Assembly (NCBI RefSeq): GCF_011947225.1
Contig: NZ_JAATVW010000003.1
Coordinates: 1-64,000 of the forward strand
Reading direction: 5' to 3'
DNA from: Planosporangium flavigriseum
GTDB lineage: Bacteria; Actinomycetota; Actinomycetes; Mycobacteriales; Micromonosporaceae
Length of the DNA: 64,000 nucleotides
The notes below the pieces were generated by a model. The model was not told the DNA's origin. It made no database searches and worked only from the letters and a program-made list of their open reading frames with translations. A program made the translations under genes and the position numbers. Position 1 is the stretch's first letter. The number at the start of each line of letters is the position of its first letter. Positions 19,117 to 30,092 of the stretch are shown one piece after another.

Positions 19117-19860
19117 GTGCACCGGATCTATCCCGACCCCGACCCCGACCCGACCCCACTCGACGACCCGGCCCTGATCGACCTGTACGCGCCGGCCGAC
19201 CGGTCCCGCCCGACGCTGCGCGTCAACTTCGTCACCAGCCTCGACGGCGCGGTCACCCTGGAGGGCTACTCGGAGGGGCTGTCCGGCCCGGCCGACAAGC
19301 GCGTGTTCCACCTGCTGCGGATGCTGTCCGACGCGGTCGTGGTGGCCGCCGGCACGCTGCGGCACGAGGGGTACGGGCCGGTCAGGATGAACGACGAGCG
19401 CCGGGCGTGGCGCCGCGAGCACGGTCTCGCCGAGCATCCGCCGCTGGTGGCGGTCTCCCGTACGCTCTCGTTCGACGCGGCGCTCCCGGCGCTGTCCGAG
19501 GCGCCGACCCGCCCGTACGTGATCACCTGCGCCTCCGCCCCGGAGGCGGCCCGCAAGGCGCTCGCGGATGTGGCGGACGTCATCGTCTGCGGCGAGGACG
19601 ACGTGGACCTGGCCGCGGCGCGGGCCGAACTGCACGAGCGCGGGCTGCTGCAACTCCTGTCCGAGGGCGGCCCGTACCTGCTCGGCGGGCTCACCGCGGC
19701 CGACCTGGTCGACGACTTCTGCCTGACGGTGTCTCCGCTGCTCAGCGGCGCTGGCGCGGGCCGGATCACGGCCGGGCCGCCGAGCCCCGCGCCGCGCCGG
19801 CTGGGGCTGGCCCACATCCTCGCCGAGGAGGACATGCTCCTGCTGCGGTACGCCCGCTGA
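19117..19860 (+). CDS. Pyrimidine reductase family protein (RibD C-terminal domain)
   Basis: A 247-residue dihydrofolate-reductase-fold protein related to the reductase domain of RibD. Motifs are LRVNFVTSLDGAVTLEGYSEGLSGPADKRVF, AGTLRHEGYGP and LLSEGGPYLLGGLTAADLVDDFCLTVSPLLSGAG. Actinomycetes carry several paralogues in addition to the riboflavin enzyme. No other rib gene is nearby, so a direct role in riboflavin synthesis is not supported. An Asp-Pro repeat (residues 6-12) marks the N-terminus. Confidence 0.88.
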   Translation: MHRIYPDPDPDPTPLDDPALIDLYAPADRSRPTLRVNFVTSLDGAVTLEGYSEGLSGPADKRVFHLLRMLSDAVVVAAGTLRHEGYGPVRMNDERRAWRREHGLAEHPPLVAVSRTLSFDAALPALSEAPTRPYVITCASAPEAARKALADVADVIVCGEDDVDLAAARAELHERGLLQLLSEGGPYLLGGLTAADLVDDFCLTVSPLLSGAGAGRITAGPPSPAPRRLGLAHILAEEDMLLLRYAR

Positions 19861-20029
19861 CGACCGCCACCAGGCAACCTCGCGCAGTCCGTACCTTATT
19901 TGGGCTATGGGTATATTTTGACCTGATTCAATCCCGTGACTGGCCACAAACACGGGCGTGGTGTACGAACATGCGTGCCATCCGTGGGGCAGGATGCCCA
20001 GTGGGTGAGGCAGTAGAAGGGGGTCGGGC

Positions 20030-21787
<1,758 letters not shown>

Positions 21788-21802
21788 AGGAAGTTCTACC
21801 TG

Positions 21803-22945
21803 GTGAAGATCCTGCACACGTCCGACTGGCACGTCGGGAAGGTCCTCAAGGGACAATCGCGGGTCGAGGACCAGATCAAGGCGCTGGCGAGCGTCGTCGA
21901 GGTCGCGAAGGCCGAGCGCCCCGACCTGGTCATCGTCGCCGGCGACCTGTACGACACGGCGTCGCCGACGGCCGACGCGACCCGGATCGTGACCCGGGCA
22001 CTGTCGGCGCTGCGGTCGACCGAGGCCGATGTGGTTGCCATCGGCGGCAACCACGACAACGGCCCGGCCCTGGACGCGCTGCGCGGCTGGGCCGAGGCCG
22101 CCGGCATCATCCTGCGCGGGTCGGTCAAGGCGCCCACCGACCACCTGCTCACCGGAGAGACCCGCGACGGCGAGGAGTGGCGGCTCGTCGCGCTGCCGTT
22201 CCTGTCCCAGCGGTACGCGGTCCGCGCCGGCGAACTGTTCGACCTCACGGCGGCCGAGGCGACCCAGACCTACGCCGACCACGTGGCGCGGCTGATCGCC
22301 AAGCTCGCCGAGGGGTTCGGCGACGACGCGGTCAACCTCATCACCACCCACCTCACCGTCGTCGGCGCGACGATGGGCGGCGGCGAGCGCGAGGCCCACA
22401 CGATCATGGGGTACGCCGTACCCTCGACGATCTTCCCGGCCAGCGCCCACTACGTGGCCCTCGGACACCTGCACCGCGCCCAGCAGGTCCCCGGCCCCGC
22501 GCCGGTGCGCTACTGCGGCAGCCCCCTCGCGATCGACTTCGGCGAGGAGGAGAACCTGGCCACGGTCTCGATCGTCGACGTCTCCGCCACGACCACGGCG
22601 AAGGTCCGCGACATCCCGATCGAGGGGCCCACCCCGCTGCGCACGGTGCGCGGCTCGATCGACCAACTCTCCACGTTGGACACCGGGGACGCCTGGCTGC
22701 GGGTGTACGTGGCCGAGGCGCCCCGCGCCGGCCTGCGCGAGGAGGTCCAGGCGCTGCTGCCACGCGCCCTGGAGGTGCGCATCGACCCCCGGATGCTGCC
22801 CGAGGCCGGCGCCGCCCGGCAGCGCGTCGAGCGCTCCGGCCGCTCCCCCGGCGAGCTGTTCGCCGACTACCTGTCCCAGAAGGGGCACGTCGATGAGGCG
22901 ACCGTCACGCTCTTCAACGAGCTGCACGGAGAGGTGGTCAAGTAA
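21803..22945 (+). CDS. sbcD: Exonuclease subunit SbcD (Mre11 family)
   Basis: A 380-residue metallophosphoesterase-fold nuclease, the Mre11 partner of SbcC. All five phosphoesterase motifs are present: ILHTSDWHVG, VIVAGDLYDTA, IGGNHDN, ITTHLTVVG and ALGHLHRAQ. A capping and SbcC-binding C-terminal domain follows. GTG start with GAGGAAG upstream. The TAA stop shares its last base with the ATG of sbcC, so the two are coupled one to one. Confidence 0.96.
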   Translation: MKILHTSDWHVGKVLKGQSRVEDQIKALASVVEVAKAERPDLVIVAGDLYDTASPTADATRIVTRALSALRSTEADVVAIGGNHDNGPALDALRGWAEAAGIILRGSVKAPTDHLLTGETRDGEEWRLVALPFLSQRYAVRAGELFDLTAAEATQTYADHVARLIAKLAEGFGDDAVNLITTHLTVVGATMGGGEREAHTIMGYAVPSTIFPASAHYVALGHLHRAQQVPGPAPVRYCGSPLAIDFGEEENLATVSIVDVSATTTAKVRDIPIEGPTPLRTVRGSIDQLSTLDTGDAWLRVYVAEAPRAGLREEVQALLPRALEVRIDPRMLPEAGAARQRVERSGRSPGELFADYLSQKGHVDEATVTLFNELHGEVVK

Positions 22946-25422
22946 TGCGACCGCTGCGGCTCGACCTCGCCGGGTTCACCGTCTTCCGGGAGCCGACCAC
23001 CGTCGACTTCACCGACGCCGACTTCTTCGCGCTGGTCGGCCCGACCGGTTCGGGCAAGTCGACCATCCTCGACGCGATCACCTTCGCGCTCTACGGCACC
23101 GTGCCACGCTGGGGCGACCGGCGCGCCATCGGCAACGCGCTCGCGCCCTCGTGCACCGAGGCCCGGGTCCGGCTGGTCTTCGAGTCGGCAGGATCTCGCT
23201 ACGTGCTGACCCGGGTGATCCGCCGCGACGGCAAGGGCAACGTGGCCACCAAGGGCGCCGCGATGGAGCTCCTGCCGGTCGGCTTCGACCTGACCCGCTT
23301 CGACAGCGGCCTGTCCGCCGAGGATCTGGGCGAGGTCGTCGCCGGCACGCCATCCGAAGTGGACGACGCGGTACAGGACATCATCGGGCTGCCGTACGAG
23401 CAGTTCACCAAGTGCGTCGTGCTGCCGCAGGGCGACTTCGCCGCGTTCCTGCACGCCAAGCCGGCCGAACGGCAGAAGATCCTGGTCAACCTGCTCGGCC
23501 TGGACGTGTACGGGCAGATCCGGGAGCGCGCGAACGGCCTGGTGACCGCGGCCGAGGCGCAGATCAAGGCCTGCGACGGGCTGCTGGCCGGCCTCACCGA
23601 CGCCGACGACGCCGCCCTCGCGGCGGCCACGGACCGGGTCGACGTTCTGCGTACCCTCGCTTCTGACGTCGACGCCGTCGTGCCCGAGCTGGACCGGGCG
23701 CGCCGCGACGCCCTCGCCGCGCAGGAGACCCTCGCCGGGCTGGACGCCGAGATCGCGAAGCTGACCGCGGTGCGGGTCCCGTCCGGAATCGCGGGCGTCG
23801 CCGGCGACGCCGTGGCCGCCCACGCCGCGGTCGCCGAAGCCGCGAAGGCGGTCACCGGGGCTGAGGAGCGCGAGGAGAAGCTGCGCGGCGAGCTGTCCGC
23901 CGCCGGCGACGAGGCGGCGCTGCGGCGGCTGCTGGACGCGCACGGCGAACGCGCGCGACTGTCCCGGGAGGCCGAGCGGCTCACCGAAGCGGTCACGGGC
24001 GCCCAGGGCGAGCACGACCGCGCGGTCGCCGCCCTGGAGAAGGCCCGCCAGCAGGCGACCGAGGCGCACACCGCGCTGGAGGAGGCGTTCGAGGCGTACC
24101 AGACGGCGCAGACCGCGGACGCGTCCGCCGCCCTGCGGCCACACCTGCGCGTCGGCGACGCCTGCCCGGTCTGCGAGCAGAGCGTCGCGGCGCTGCCGAA
24201 GCCCGTCCGCGGCTCGGCGGTCGAGGCGGCCAAGGCCGCCGGCCAGCAGGCCCGCAAGGCCGCCAACTTCGCCGACGAGCAGGTCAAGAAGTGCGAGAAC
24301 GCCTTCCGGGACCTCGACCGGACCCTGACGGCGGCCCGCGCCCAGGCCGACCAGATCACCACGCGCCTGGCCGACCTGGACAGCCGGCTCGCCGACGCGC
24401 CCAAGCCGGCCGAGATCGAGCGCGAACTCGCCGGCATCGCGGCGGCCGCCCGCAGTCTGGAAGAAGCCGCCGGCGCCGTGCGGGCCGCCCGCGAGGAGCA
24501 CCGGGCCGCGACCACCGCCGCCGGGCGCGCCGAAGAGAAGGTACGCGCGGCGTGGCGCGACTTCGACCGGGTACGCGACGACCTGGCCCGCCTCGGCCCT
24601 CCCCCGGCCGACCGCGACGACCTGGCCGGAGCCTGGACCGCCCTGGCCGGCTGGACCGCCGCCGAACTGCTTCGCCGTCAGGGCACGCGTGCGGAGGTCG
24701 CCGCGTCGGTGGCCGACGCTTCACGCGTGGCGGACGCGGTACGCGACCGGCTGTCGTCGTTGTTCGCCGCGGCCGACGCGGGCAAGCCCACCGACGACCC
24801 GTCCCGTGCCGCGGCAGTCGCGGTCGAGCGGGCGGAGGCGGCACTGCGGCGGGTCGAGGAGCGGCGCGCCGACGCCGCCCGACTGCGCGAGCAGCGCGCC
24901 ACCCACGAGCGCGAGGCCCAGGTCGCCAAGGCGCTCGCCACCCACCTGCGGGCCAACAACTTCGAACGCTGGCTCCTCGAAGAGGCCCTCGACTCGCTGG
25001 TCGACGGCGCCTCGCTGATCCTGCGGGAGCTGTCCGGCGGCCAGTACGACCTCGGCCACGACAAGGGCGAGTTCTTCGTCGTCGACCACCACGACGCCGG
25101 CCTGCGCCGCGCGGTGCGGACGCTGTCCGGCGGCGAGACCTTCCAGGCCTCGCTCGCGCTGGCCCTCGCCCTGTCCGAGCAGCTCGCCGGCTTGTCCACG
25201 GCGTCGGCGAGCCTGGAGTCGATCGTGCTCGACGAGGGCTTCGGGACACTGGACGCGACCACCCTGGACACGGTCACCGCGACGCTGGAGAACCTGGCCG
25301 CCCGCGGCGAGCGCATGGTCGGCGTGGTCACCCACGTCAGCGCGCTCGCCGAGCGGATCCCGGTCCGGTTCGAGGTACGCAAAGATGCCCGTACCGCGCA
25401 CGTGGAGAGGGTCGGCCTGTGA
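22945..25422 (+). CDS. sbcC: Exonuclease ATPase subunit SbcC (Rad50 family)
   Basis: An 825-residue SMC-like ATPase. The N-terminal lobe has Walker A GPTGSGKSTILDAI. Long Ala/Glu/Arg-rich coiled coils flank a zinc hook CPVC at residues 407-410. The C-terminal lobe has signature TLSGGETFQASLALALALSEQL and Walker B ESIVLDEGFGTLD. With SbcD it forms an end-processing nuclease that opens hairpins and protein-blocked ends. The coiled coils are shorter than in E. coli SbcC, as is common in actinomycetes. The stop overlaps the start of the next gene by 4 bp. Confidence 0.96.
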   Translation: MRPLRLDLAGFTVFREPTTVDFTDADFFALVGPTGSGKSTILDAITFALYGTVPRWGDRRAIGNALAPSCTEARVRLVFESAGSRYVLTRVIRRDGKGNVATKGAAMELLPVGFDLTRFDSGLSAEDLGEVVAGTPSEVDDAVQDIIGLPYEQFTKCVVLPQGDFAAFLHAKPAERQKILVNLLGLDVYGQIRERANGLVTAAEAQIKACDGLLAGLTDADDAALAAATDRVDVLRTLASDVDAVVPELDRARRDALAAQETLAGLDAEIAKLTAVRVPSGIAGVAGDAVAAHAAVAEAAKAVTGAEEREEKLRGELSAAGDEAALRRLLDAHGERARLSREAERLTEAVTGAQGEHDRAVAALEKARQQATEAHTALEEAFEAYQTAQTADASAALRPHLRVGDACPVCEQSVAALPKPVRGSAVEAAKAAGQQARKAANFADEQVKKCENAFRDLDRTLTAARAQADQITTRLADLDSRLADAPKPAEIERELAGIAAAARSLEEAAGAVRAAREEHRAATTAAGRAEEKVRAAWRDFDRVRDDLARLGPPPADRDDLAGAWTALAGWTAAELLRRQGTRAEVAASVADASRVADAVRDRLSSLFAAADAGKPTDDPSRAAAVAVERAEAALRRVEERRADAARLREQRATHEREAQVAKALATHLRANNFERWLLEEALDSLVDGASLILRELSGGQYDLGHDKGEFFVVDHHDAGLRRAVRTLSGGETFQASLALALALSEQLAGLSTASASLESIVLDEGFGTLDATTLDTVTATLENLAARGERMVGVVTHVSALAERIPVRFEVRKDARTAHVERVGL

Positions 25423-26375
25423 GACTCCACGTCGACGGGTGGGACCCCGGCTACGGCGCGTCGTTCGACAGCAACGGCGACGGCCCCGGCTCCCAAAGCT
25501 CCGCCGAGACCGTGACCGATGTCGAGCTGCCGGAGTCGGACTGGCGCCCGATCCCGCGCCGCGACGACCTGGTGAGCCCGTCGACCGTCCTGCTCGTCGA
25601 CGGCGTACGCCGCATCGACGCCGGCGTCTGGGTCACCGGCGAGGACGGCGTGCCGCACCGGGGGCTGGCCGCCTCGTACGCGGCCGGCGTGGTCCGCTGC
25701 GACCTGGAGCGCGGCGTGGCCGACGTGGCCGGCGCGCTGGTCAAGCGGGGGCTGTTCACCTCCAGCCCGACGGCGTCCGACGTGATGGTCGGCAGCGTGC
25801 GGTACACCCCGCACCAGCTGGGCCGCGACGACCAGGCCACGCTCATCGGCGGCGTGCAGGCCCAGCTCGCCGCGCTGGAGGCCGCCGTCTCCGGCGAGAC
25901 GCGTACCGCAGGCGACCTGCTGGTGGTCGACGGCCCGCTGAAGAACCGCCAGCACCTTCCCCGCGCGATCGGCTACGTCAAGACCCACCGGGTGGAGTAC
26001 CTGCCGGCCGCGCCTACGGCCGTGGTCACCGCGTTGAAGGCGCAGGAGCGCAGCCCGGTCTTCCGCATCGGTACCAACTGGCAGCGGTACGCCTGGTACC
26101 TGCGGCTGCCCACGACGTCGAGCGCCCCCTGGGCCGGCATCGTCCGCATCGAGTGCGCCGCCGAGCTGTCCACGGTGGACGCCGTGGCGCTCGCCGACCT
26201 GTCCGTCGTGACGCTCCCCCGGTTCGCCTCGACCGCGTACAAGGATCCGCGCGCGCCGCAGAACCTCGTACCGATCGCCGGTCTCGAACGGCGGCTGCGC
26301 TCGATGCTGGGCGACGCCCGGCTGCTCTACCGCACGCTCGTCCACGCCGCCCATACGGTCGTCGGAGCGCCGTGA
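25419..26375 (+). CDS. nurA: NurA-like nuclease domain protein
   Basis: A 318-residue protein likely to be annotated as hypothetical. It shows the NurA (PIWI/RNase H-like) layout. An early VLLVDGVRRIDAGVW strand has Asp61 where NurA has its conserved first catalytic Asp. A second strand LLVVDGPL has Asp171. A C-terminal LPRFASTAYKDPRAPQNLVPIAGLERRLRSMLGD resembles the NurA C-terminal motif region. GTG start inside the sbcC stop (GTGA). Position directly behind herA-sbcD-sbcC is the strongest argument. The family call is from motif and context, not a search. Confidence 0.7.
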   Translation: MRLHVDGWDPGYGASFDSNGDGPGSQSSAETVTDVELPESDWRPIPRRDDLVSPSTVLLVDGVRRIDAGVWVTGEDGVPHRGLAASYAAGVVRCDLERGVADVAGALVKRGLFTSSPTASDVMVGSVRYTPHQLGRDDQATLIGGVQAQLAALEAAVSGETRTAGDLLVVDGPLKNRQHLPRAIGYVKTHRVEYLPAAPTAVVTALKAQERSPVFRIGTNWQRYAWYLRLPTTSSAPWAGIVRIECAAELSTVDAVALADLSVVTLPRFASTAYKDPRAPQNLVPIAGLERRLRSMLGDARLLYRTLVHAAHTVVGAP

Positions 26376-27283
26376 CCGCCGTCCTGCCGGCGCGGCTGCT
26401 GAACCTTCCCGAGCACTACGACCTGGCCGGGACCCTGTCCGGGCTGGCGGTGATCCGCAACGATCCGACCGTGCGTGTTACCGCTCGCGAGGCGTGGTGG
26501 GTGACCCGGACCCCGGACGGGCCGGGGACGCTGCACTTCGTCCGCTCGGGCGGGACGCTCACTGCTGAGGCCTTCGGTGCCGGCGCGGCCTGGCTGCTCG
26601 AGCGCGCCGACGCGATCGCGGGGCTACGCGACGATCTGTCCAGCTTCGCCTCCGTTGCGGGTCGGCACGAGGTGGTCCGTCGGCTCGCGCGTACGCATCA
26701 GGGTTGGCGGATGCCGGCCAGCGGCCTGGTCTTCCATCACCTTCTGCCTGCGATCCTCGGCCAGAAGGTGACGTACCAGGAGGCGTACCGGTCGTACCGG
26801 GCGATCCTGCGCCACTTCGGCGAGCCGGCGCCCGGGATGCCGGACATGCCTGTCCCACCTGCGGCGGAGGCGATTGCCGCCACTCCGTACTACGTCCTTC
26901 ATCCGTTCGGGGTTGAGCAGCGCCGCGCCGACACCCTGCGCCGGGCCGCGGACCGGGCTGCCGCGCTGGAGCGGGCTGTTGATGCCGCTGACGCGGTACG
27001 CCGGTTGGTGTCGCTGCCCGGCATCGGTCCGTGGACGGCCGCCGAAGTCGTACGCGCGTCGCACGGCGACCCGGACGCGGTCAGCGTCGGCGACTACCAC
27101 CTGCCCAATACCGTCGCGTGGGCGCTGGCCAGGGAGGCCCGCGCTGACGACCGGCGGATGCTGGAACTGCTGGAGCCGTTCCGGGGGCACCGGGGGCGGG
27201 TCTGCCGGCTGCTGATGGCGGCCGGGATCGGCGCGCCGAAGTACGGGCCGCGGTTCCAGATCCGCTCGTTCGCCCGGTTTTGA
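26372..27283 (+). CDS. HhH-GPD DNA glycosylase (AlkA/3-methyladenine type)
   Basis: A 303-residue base-excision enzyme. The helix-hairpin-helix is LPGIGPWTAAEVVRASHGD and the catalytic Asp is in VSVGDYHLPNTVAWAL. Upstream, FHHLLPAILGQKVTYQEAYRSYR is the family helix bundle. No FeS-cluster cysteines follow, which separates it from MutY/Nth and fits AlkA-type enzymes removing alkylated bases. GTG start overlapping the NurA-like stop by 4 bp, so it is the last gene of the end-resection operon. Confidence 0.85.
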   Translation: MTAVLPARLLNLPEHYDLAGTLSGLAVIRNDPTVRVTAREAWWVTRTPDGPGTLHFVRSGGTLTAEAFGAGAAWLLERADAIAGLRDDLSSFASVAGRHEVVRRLARTHQGWRMPASGLVFHHLLPAILGQKVTYQEAYRSYRAILRHFGEPAPGMPDMPVPPAAEAIAATPYYVLHPFGVEQRRADTLRRAADRAAALERAVDAADAVRRLVSLPGIGPWTAAEVVRASHGDPDAVSVGDYHLPNTVAWALAREARADDRRMLELLEPFRGHRGRVCRLLMAAGIGAPKYGPRFQIRSFARF

Positions 27284-27550
27284 GGACCGTGGAGACGGTT
27301 CGGCGATCCTTGACCCTGGCGCCTTCCACGGCCTGGAGACGGCCTGATCATGATTAGCGCCGGGGTGGGAGTTTCGCCCGGGGGCACGCGAGTGCCGCCC
27401 TGACCCTTCCGCTTGAGCCAGCTGCGACCCAGGCGGGCGGCCTACGGCGAGGTTGTGCTCCGACCTACGGCCTACCAGACGCGTGAGGGTGCCGTCCCGC
27501 CCCGGGAACGTTCGCGGGAGCGGGGAGTCCGGAAGCCCCGCGCACTCTGA

Positions 27551-27964
27551 TCAGGTAGTGACGGGAACGTCGAGCTCGCCCAACAGGGCCCGGATGCGAC
27601 GCTCGATCTCGTCGCGGACGCGCCCGACGGTAGCGAGGTCCTGGCCGGCCGGGTCGTCGAGCTTCCAGTCCTCGTAGCGCTTGCCGGGAAAGACCGGGCA
27701 GGCATCGCCGCAGCCCATCGTGATGATGACGTCGGAGTCCTGGGCGGTGGCGTACTCGAGTTTCTTGGGCTGCTCGGCGGTGATGTCGATGCCGACCTCG
27801 CGCATCGCCTCGACGGCGACCGGGTTGATCTGGTCGGCCGGTTCGGACCCGGCGGAGCGGACCTCGATCCGATCGCCGGCGAGGTGGCGCAGCCAGCCGG
27901 CGGCCATCTGGGAGCGGCCGGCGTTGTGCACGCAGACGAACAGGACGCTGGGCTTGTCAGACAT
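27551..27964 (-). CDS. arsC: Arsenate reductase, low-molecular-weight phosphatase type
   Basis: A 137-residue enzyme reducing arsenate to arsenite for export. The P-loop is CVHNAGRS (Cys11, Arg17; CX5R) and the resolving region has MGCGDACPVFPGKRYEDWKLDDPAGQD with two further cysteines. In mycothiol-using actinomycetes such enzymes often use a mycothiol/mycoredoxin relay; thioredoxin is the alternative. It is the last gene of the ars operon, 12 bp downstream of a second arsC. Confidence 0.94.
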   Translation of the reverse strand: MSDKPSVLFVCVHNAGRSQMAAGWLRHLAGDRIEVRSAGSEPADQINPVAVEAMREVGIDITAEQPKKLEYATAQDSDVIITMGCGDACPVFPGKRYEDWKLDDPAGQDLATVGRVRDEIERRIRALLGELDVPVTT

Positions 27965-27976
27965 GGCGGTAGTCCT

Positions 27977-28617
27977 TCAGCGGTCGGGGGTGAGGTCGGC
28001 GAGCAGGGCACGGACGCGGGTGTCGATGTCGTCGCGGATGGTCCGCACGACATCGAGGGGTTGCCCGTCGGGGTCGGGGATCTGCCAGTCGAGGTAGCGC
28101 TTGCCGGGCAGGACCGGGCAGGCGTCGCCGCAGCCCATCGTGACGATCACATCGGCGGCGCGGATGACGTCGTCGGTGAGCGGCTTCGGGTAGGCGTCGG
28201 CGAGGTCCAGGCCGATCTCGCGCATCACCGCCACGACCGGCTCTTCCAGGTCGCCGGCCGCGTGGGAGCCGGCCGACCGGACGTGGACGCGGCCGGCGGC
28301 GTGGTGGACCAGCAGCGCCGCGGCCAGCTGGGAACGGCCGGCGTTGTGCACACACAGGAACAGCACCTCGGGCACCGGCTTGCCGATCGCACCCTTTGCC
28401 TGCGCCAGGGCGGTGAGCCGGTCGTTGGCGAAGTGCTCGGCCAGCGCCGGCAGATGCTGGTGGATGCGGGTGGTGCGGTACAGCGCGACGTAGGACTCGT
28501 GCACGTAGCGGCTGACGGTCTCGGGGTTGAAGATGCCGCGGAACTTGTCGGCCAGGGTGGTGGCCGGTCCAGGACGGCGTCGACGTCGAGCAGCGATAAC
28601 TCGGCAGGTTCGGTCAT
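27977..28617 (-). CDS. arsC: Arsenate reductase with N-terminal three-helix domain, frameshifted
   Basis: The ATG at 28617 overlaps the acr3 stop (ATGA) and encodes MTEPAELSLLDVDAVLDR, the expected N-terminus. The homologous frame then continues one base out of register as ATTLADKFRGIFNPETVSRYVHESY, so a single-base deletion lies near 28562-28570. The intact downstream frame from GTG 28504 contains the whole phosphatase domain (CVHNAGRSQ, MGCGDACPVLPGKRYLDW). The N-terminal helical domain is common in actinobacterial arsC. Either a sequencing error, a real lesion, or use of an internal start. The neighbouring arsC could cover for its loss. Confidence 0.75.
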
Positions 28618-29702
28618 CGGGTTCTCCCGGCGAACAGGCGTTGACGCAGGGCGAGGCTGACGTAGACCAGCGCGACCAGCACGGGCACCTCGATGAGCGG
28701 TCCGACGACGCCGGCCAGTGCCTGGCCGCTGGTGACGCCGAAGGTGCCGATGGCGACGGCGATGGCGAGTTCGAAGTTGTTGCCGGCGGCGGTGAACGCC
28801 AGTGTGGTGGTGCGCTCGTAGGTCAGGCCGATGGCCTTGCCGAGGGCGTAGGAGCCGGCCCACATGATGGCGAAGTAGGCCAGCAGCGGCAGCGCTATGC
28901 GCGCCACGTCGAGCGGTCGGCTGGTGATGGCGTCACCCTGGAGGGCGAACAGGATGACGATGGTGAACAGCAGCCCGTACAGCGCGGCCGGCCCGATCTT
29001 CGGCAGGAACTTCGCCTCGTACCAGGCACGCCCCCTGGCCTTCTCGCCGAAGCGGCGGGTGAGGTAGCCGGCCAGTAGCGGGATGCCCAGGAAGATGAGC
29101 ACGTTGCGGGCGATGTCCCAGCCGGAGACGTGCAGCGCAGCCCCGGTCAGGTGCAGCCAGCCGGGCAGCACCGACAGGTAGAACCAGCCGAGCAGCCCGA
29201 ACGCCAGCACTTGGAAGATCGAGTTGAGCGCGACGAGGACGGCGGCGGCCTCGCGGTCGCCGCAGGCCAGGTCGTTCCAGATGATCACCATCGCGATACA
29301 GCGGGCCAGGCCGACGATGATGAGACCGGTGCGGTACGCGGGCTGGTCGGGCAGGAAGATCCAGGCGAGGGCGAACATCACCGCCGGGCCGACGACCCAG
29401 TTCAGCACGAGCGACGAGATCATGAGCCGCCGGTCGCCGGTGACGGTGTCGAGCCGGTCGTAGCGGACCTTCGCCAGCACCGGGTACATCATCACCAGCA
29501 GACCGAGGGCGATCGGCAACGAGATCCCGCCGACCTTGACGCTGTCGAGCGCGGCGTTCAGGCCGGGGATCAGACGACCCAGCAGCAGGCCGGCAGCCAT
29601 CGCCAGGCCGATCCACAGTGGCAGGAACTGGTCGAGGCGCGAGAGCTTGCCGACCACCGCAGTGGGTGCGGCGGTGTTCTGGGCGGTGGTGGTCACGGGC
29701 AC
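28614..29702 (-). CDS. acr3: Arsenite efflux transporter, ACR3 family
   Basis: A 362-residue membrane protein with about ten membrane segments. Family features include GLARCIAMVIIWNDLACGDREAAAVLVALNSIFQ, containing the conserved Cys and a proline-free half helix, and TLAFTAAGNNFELAIAVAIGTFG. It expels arsenite using the proton gradient. It overlaps the upstream arsR by 10 bp and the downstream arsC start by 4 bp, so it is translated within a tight arsR-acr3-arsC-arsC operon. Confidence 0.95.
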   Translation of the reverse strand: MPVTTTAQNTAAPTAVVGKLSRLDQFLPLWIGLAMAAGLLLGRLIPGLNAALDSVKVGGISLPIALGLLVMMYPVLAKVRYDRLDTVTGDRRLMISSLVLNWVVGPAVMFALAWIFLPDQPAYRTGLIIVGLARCIAMVIIWNDLACGDREAAAVLVALNSIFQVLAFGLLGWFYLSVLPGWLHLTGAALHVSGWDIARNVLIFLGIPLLAGYLTRRFGEKARGRAWYEAKFLPKIGPAALYGLLFTIVILFALQGDAITSRPLDVARIALPLLAYFAIMWAGSYALGKAIGLTYERTTTLAFTAAGNNFELAIAVAIGTFGVTSGQALAGVVGPLIEVPVLVALVYVSLALRQRLFAGRTR

Positions 29703-30001
29703 TCCCGGCGAGTCTCGGCGTTGGTACGGGCGCGCTCGGCCAGCTGGGCGAGCTGCCCGGCGACGGCTTCGATGGCGTCGGGCAGCAGCCGGTAGTAGGT
29801 GAACCGGCCGTGCGGCTCGGTGGCCACCAGCCCGGCTTCGCGCAGCGCGCGCAGGTGGTTGGACACGTTGGGCTGCTTGGCGCCGGTGTCGTCGACCAGG
29901 TGGCAGACGCAGGCCGGGCCCTCGGCGAGAAGTTCGATGATGCGGGCCCGCAGCGGATCGGCGAGCATCTTTATCAAATCAGTGTCAGCTGATATCAGCA
30001 C
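29693..30001 (-). CDS. arsR: ArsR family arsenic-responsive repressor
   Basis: A 102-residue winged-helix repressor. LADPLRARIIELLAEGPACVCHLVDDTGAKQPNVSNHLRALREAGLV carries a CxC metalloid-binding pair at the start of the alpha3 helix, and FTYYRLLPDAIEAV follows. GTG start at 30001; an internal ATG at 29968 is possible. A perfect dyad overlaps the GTG, so the protein probably represses its own operon and releases on arsenite. Confidence 0.92.
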   Translation of the reverse strand: MLISADTDLIKMLADPLRARIIELLAEGPACVCHLVDDTGAKQPNVSNHLRALREAGLVATEPHGRFTYYRLLPDAIEAVAGQLAQLAERARTNAETRRECP

Positions 30002-30010
30002 AGCCTGATA
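29993..30010. promoter_or_regulatory. ArsR operator dyad TATCAG-N6-CTGATA
   Basis: A perfect inverted repeat: TATCAG at 29993-29998 and CTGATA at 30005-30010. A second partial dyad ATCAG-N6-CTGAT lies at 29978-29993, in phase on the same face. The outer dyad covers the arsR start codon. On the minus strand its TATCAG could serve as the -10, giving a near-leaderless transcript. Confidence 0.65.
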
Positions 30011-30092
30011 AGATCACGGCGGCGGCCTCACCGTCCACCGCAGGGAGGGTCGCACAGGTGAACAGTTGGTGATGCGGCCGCGCGGCGGTGGG

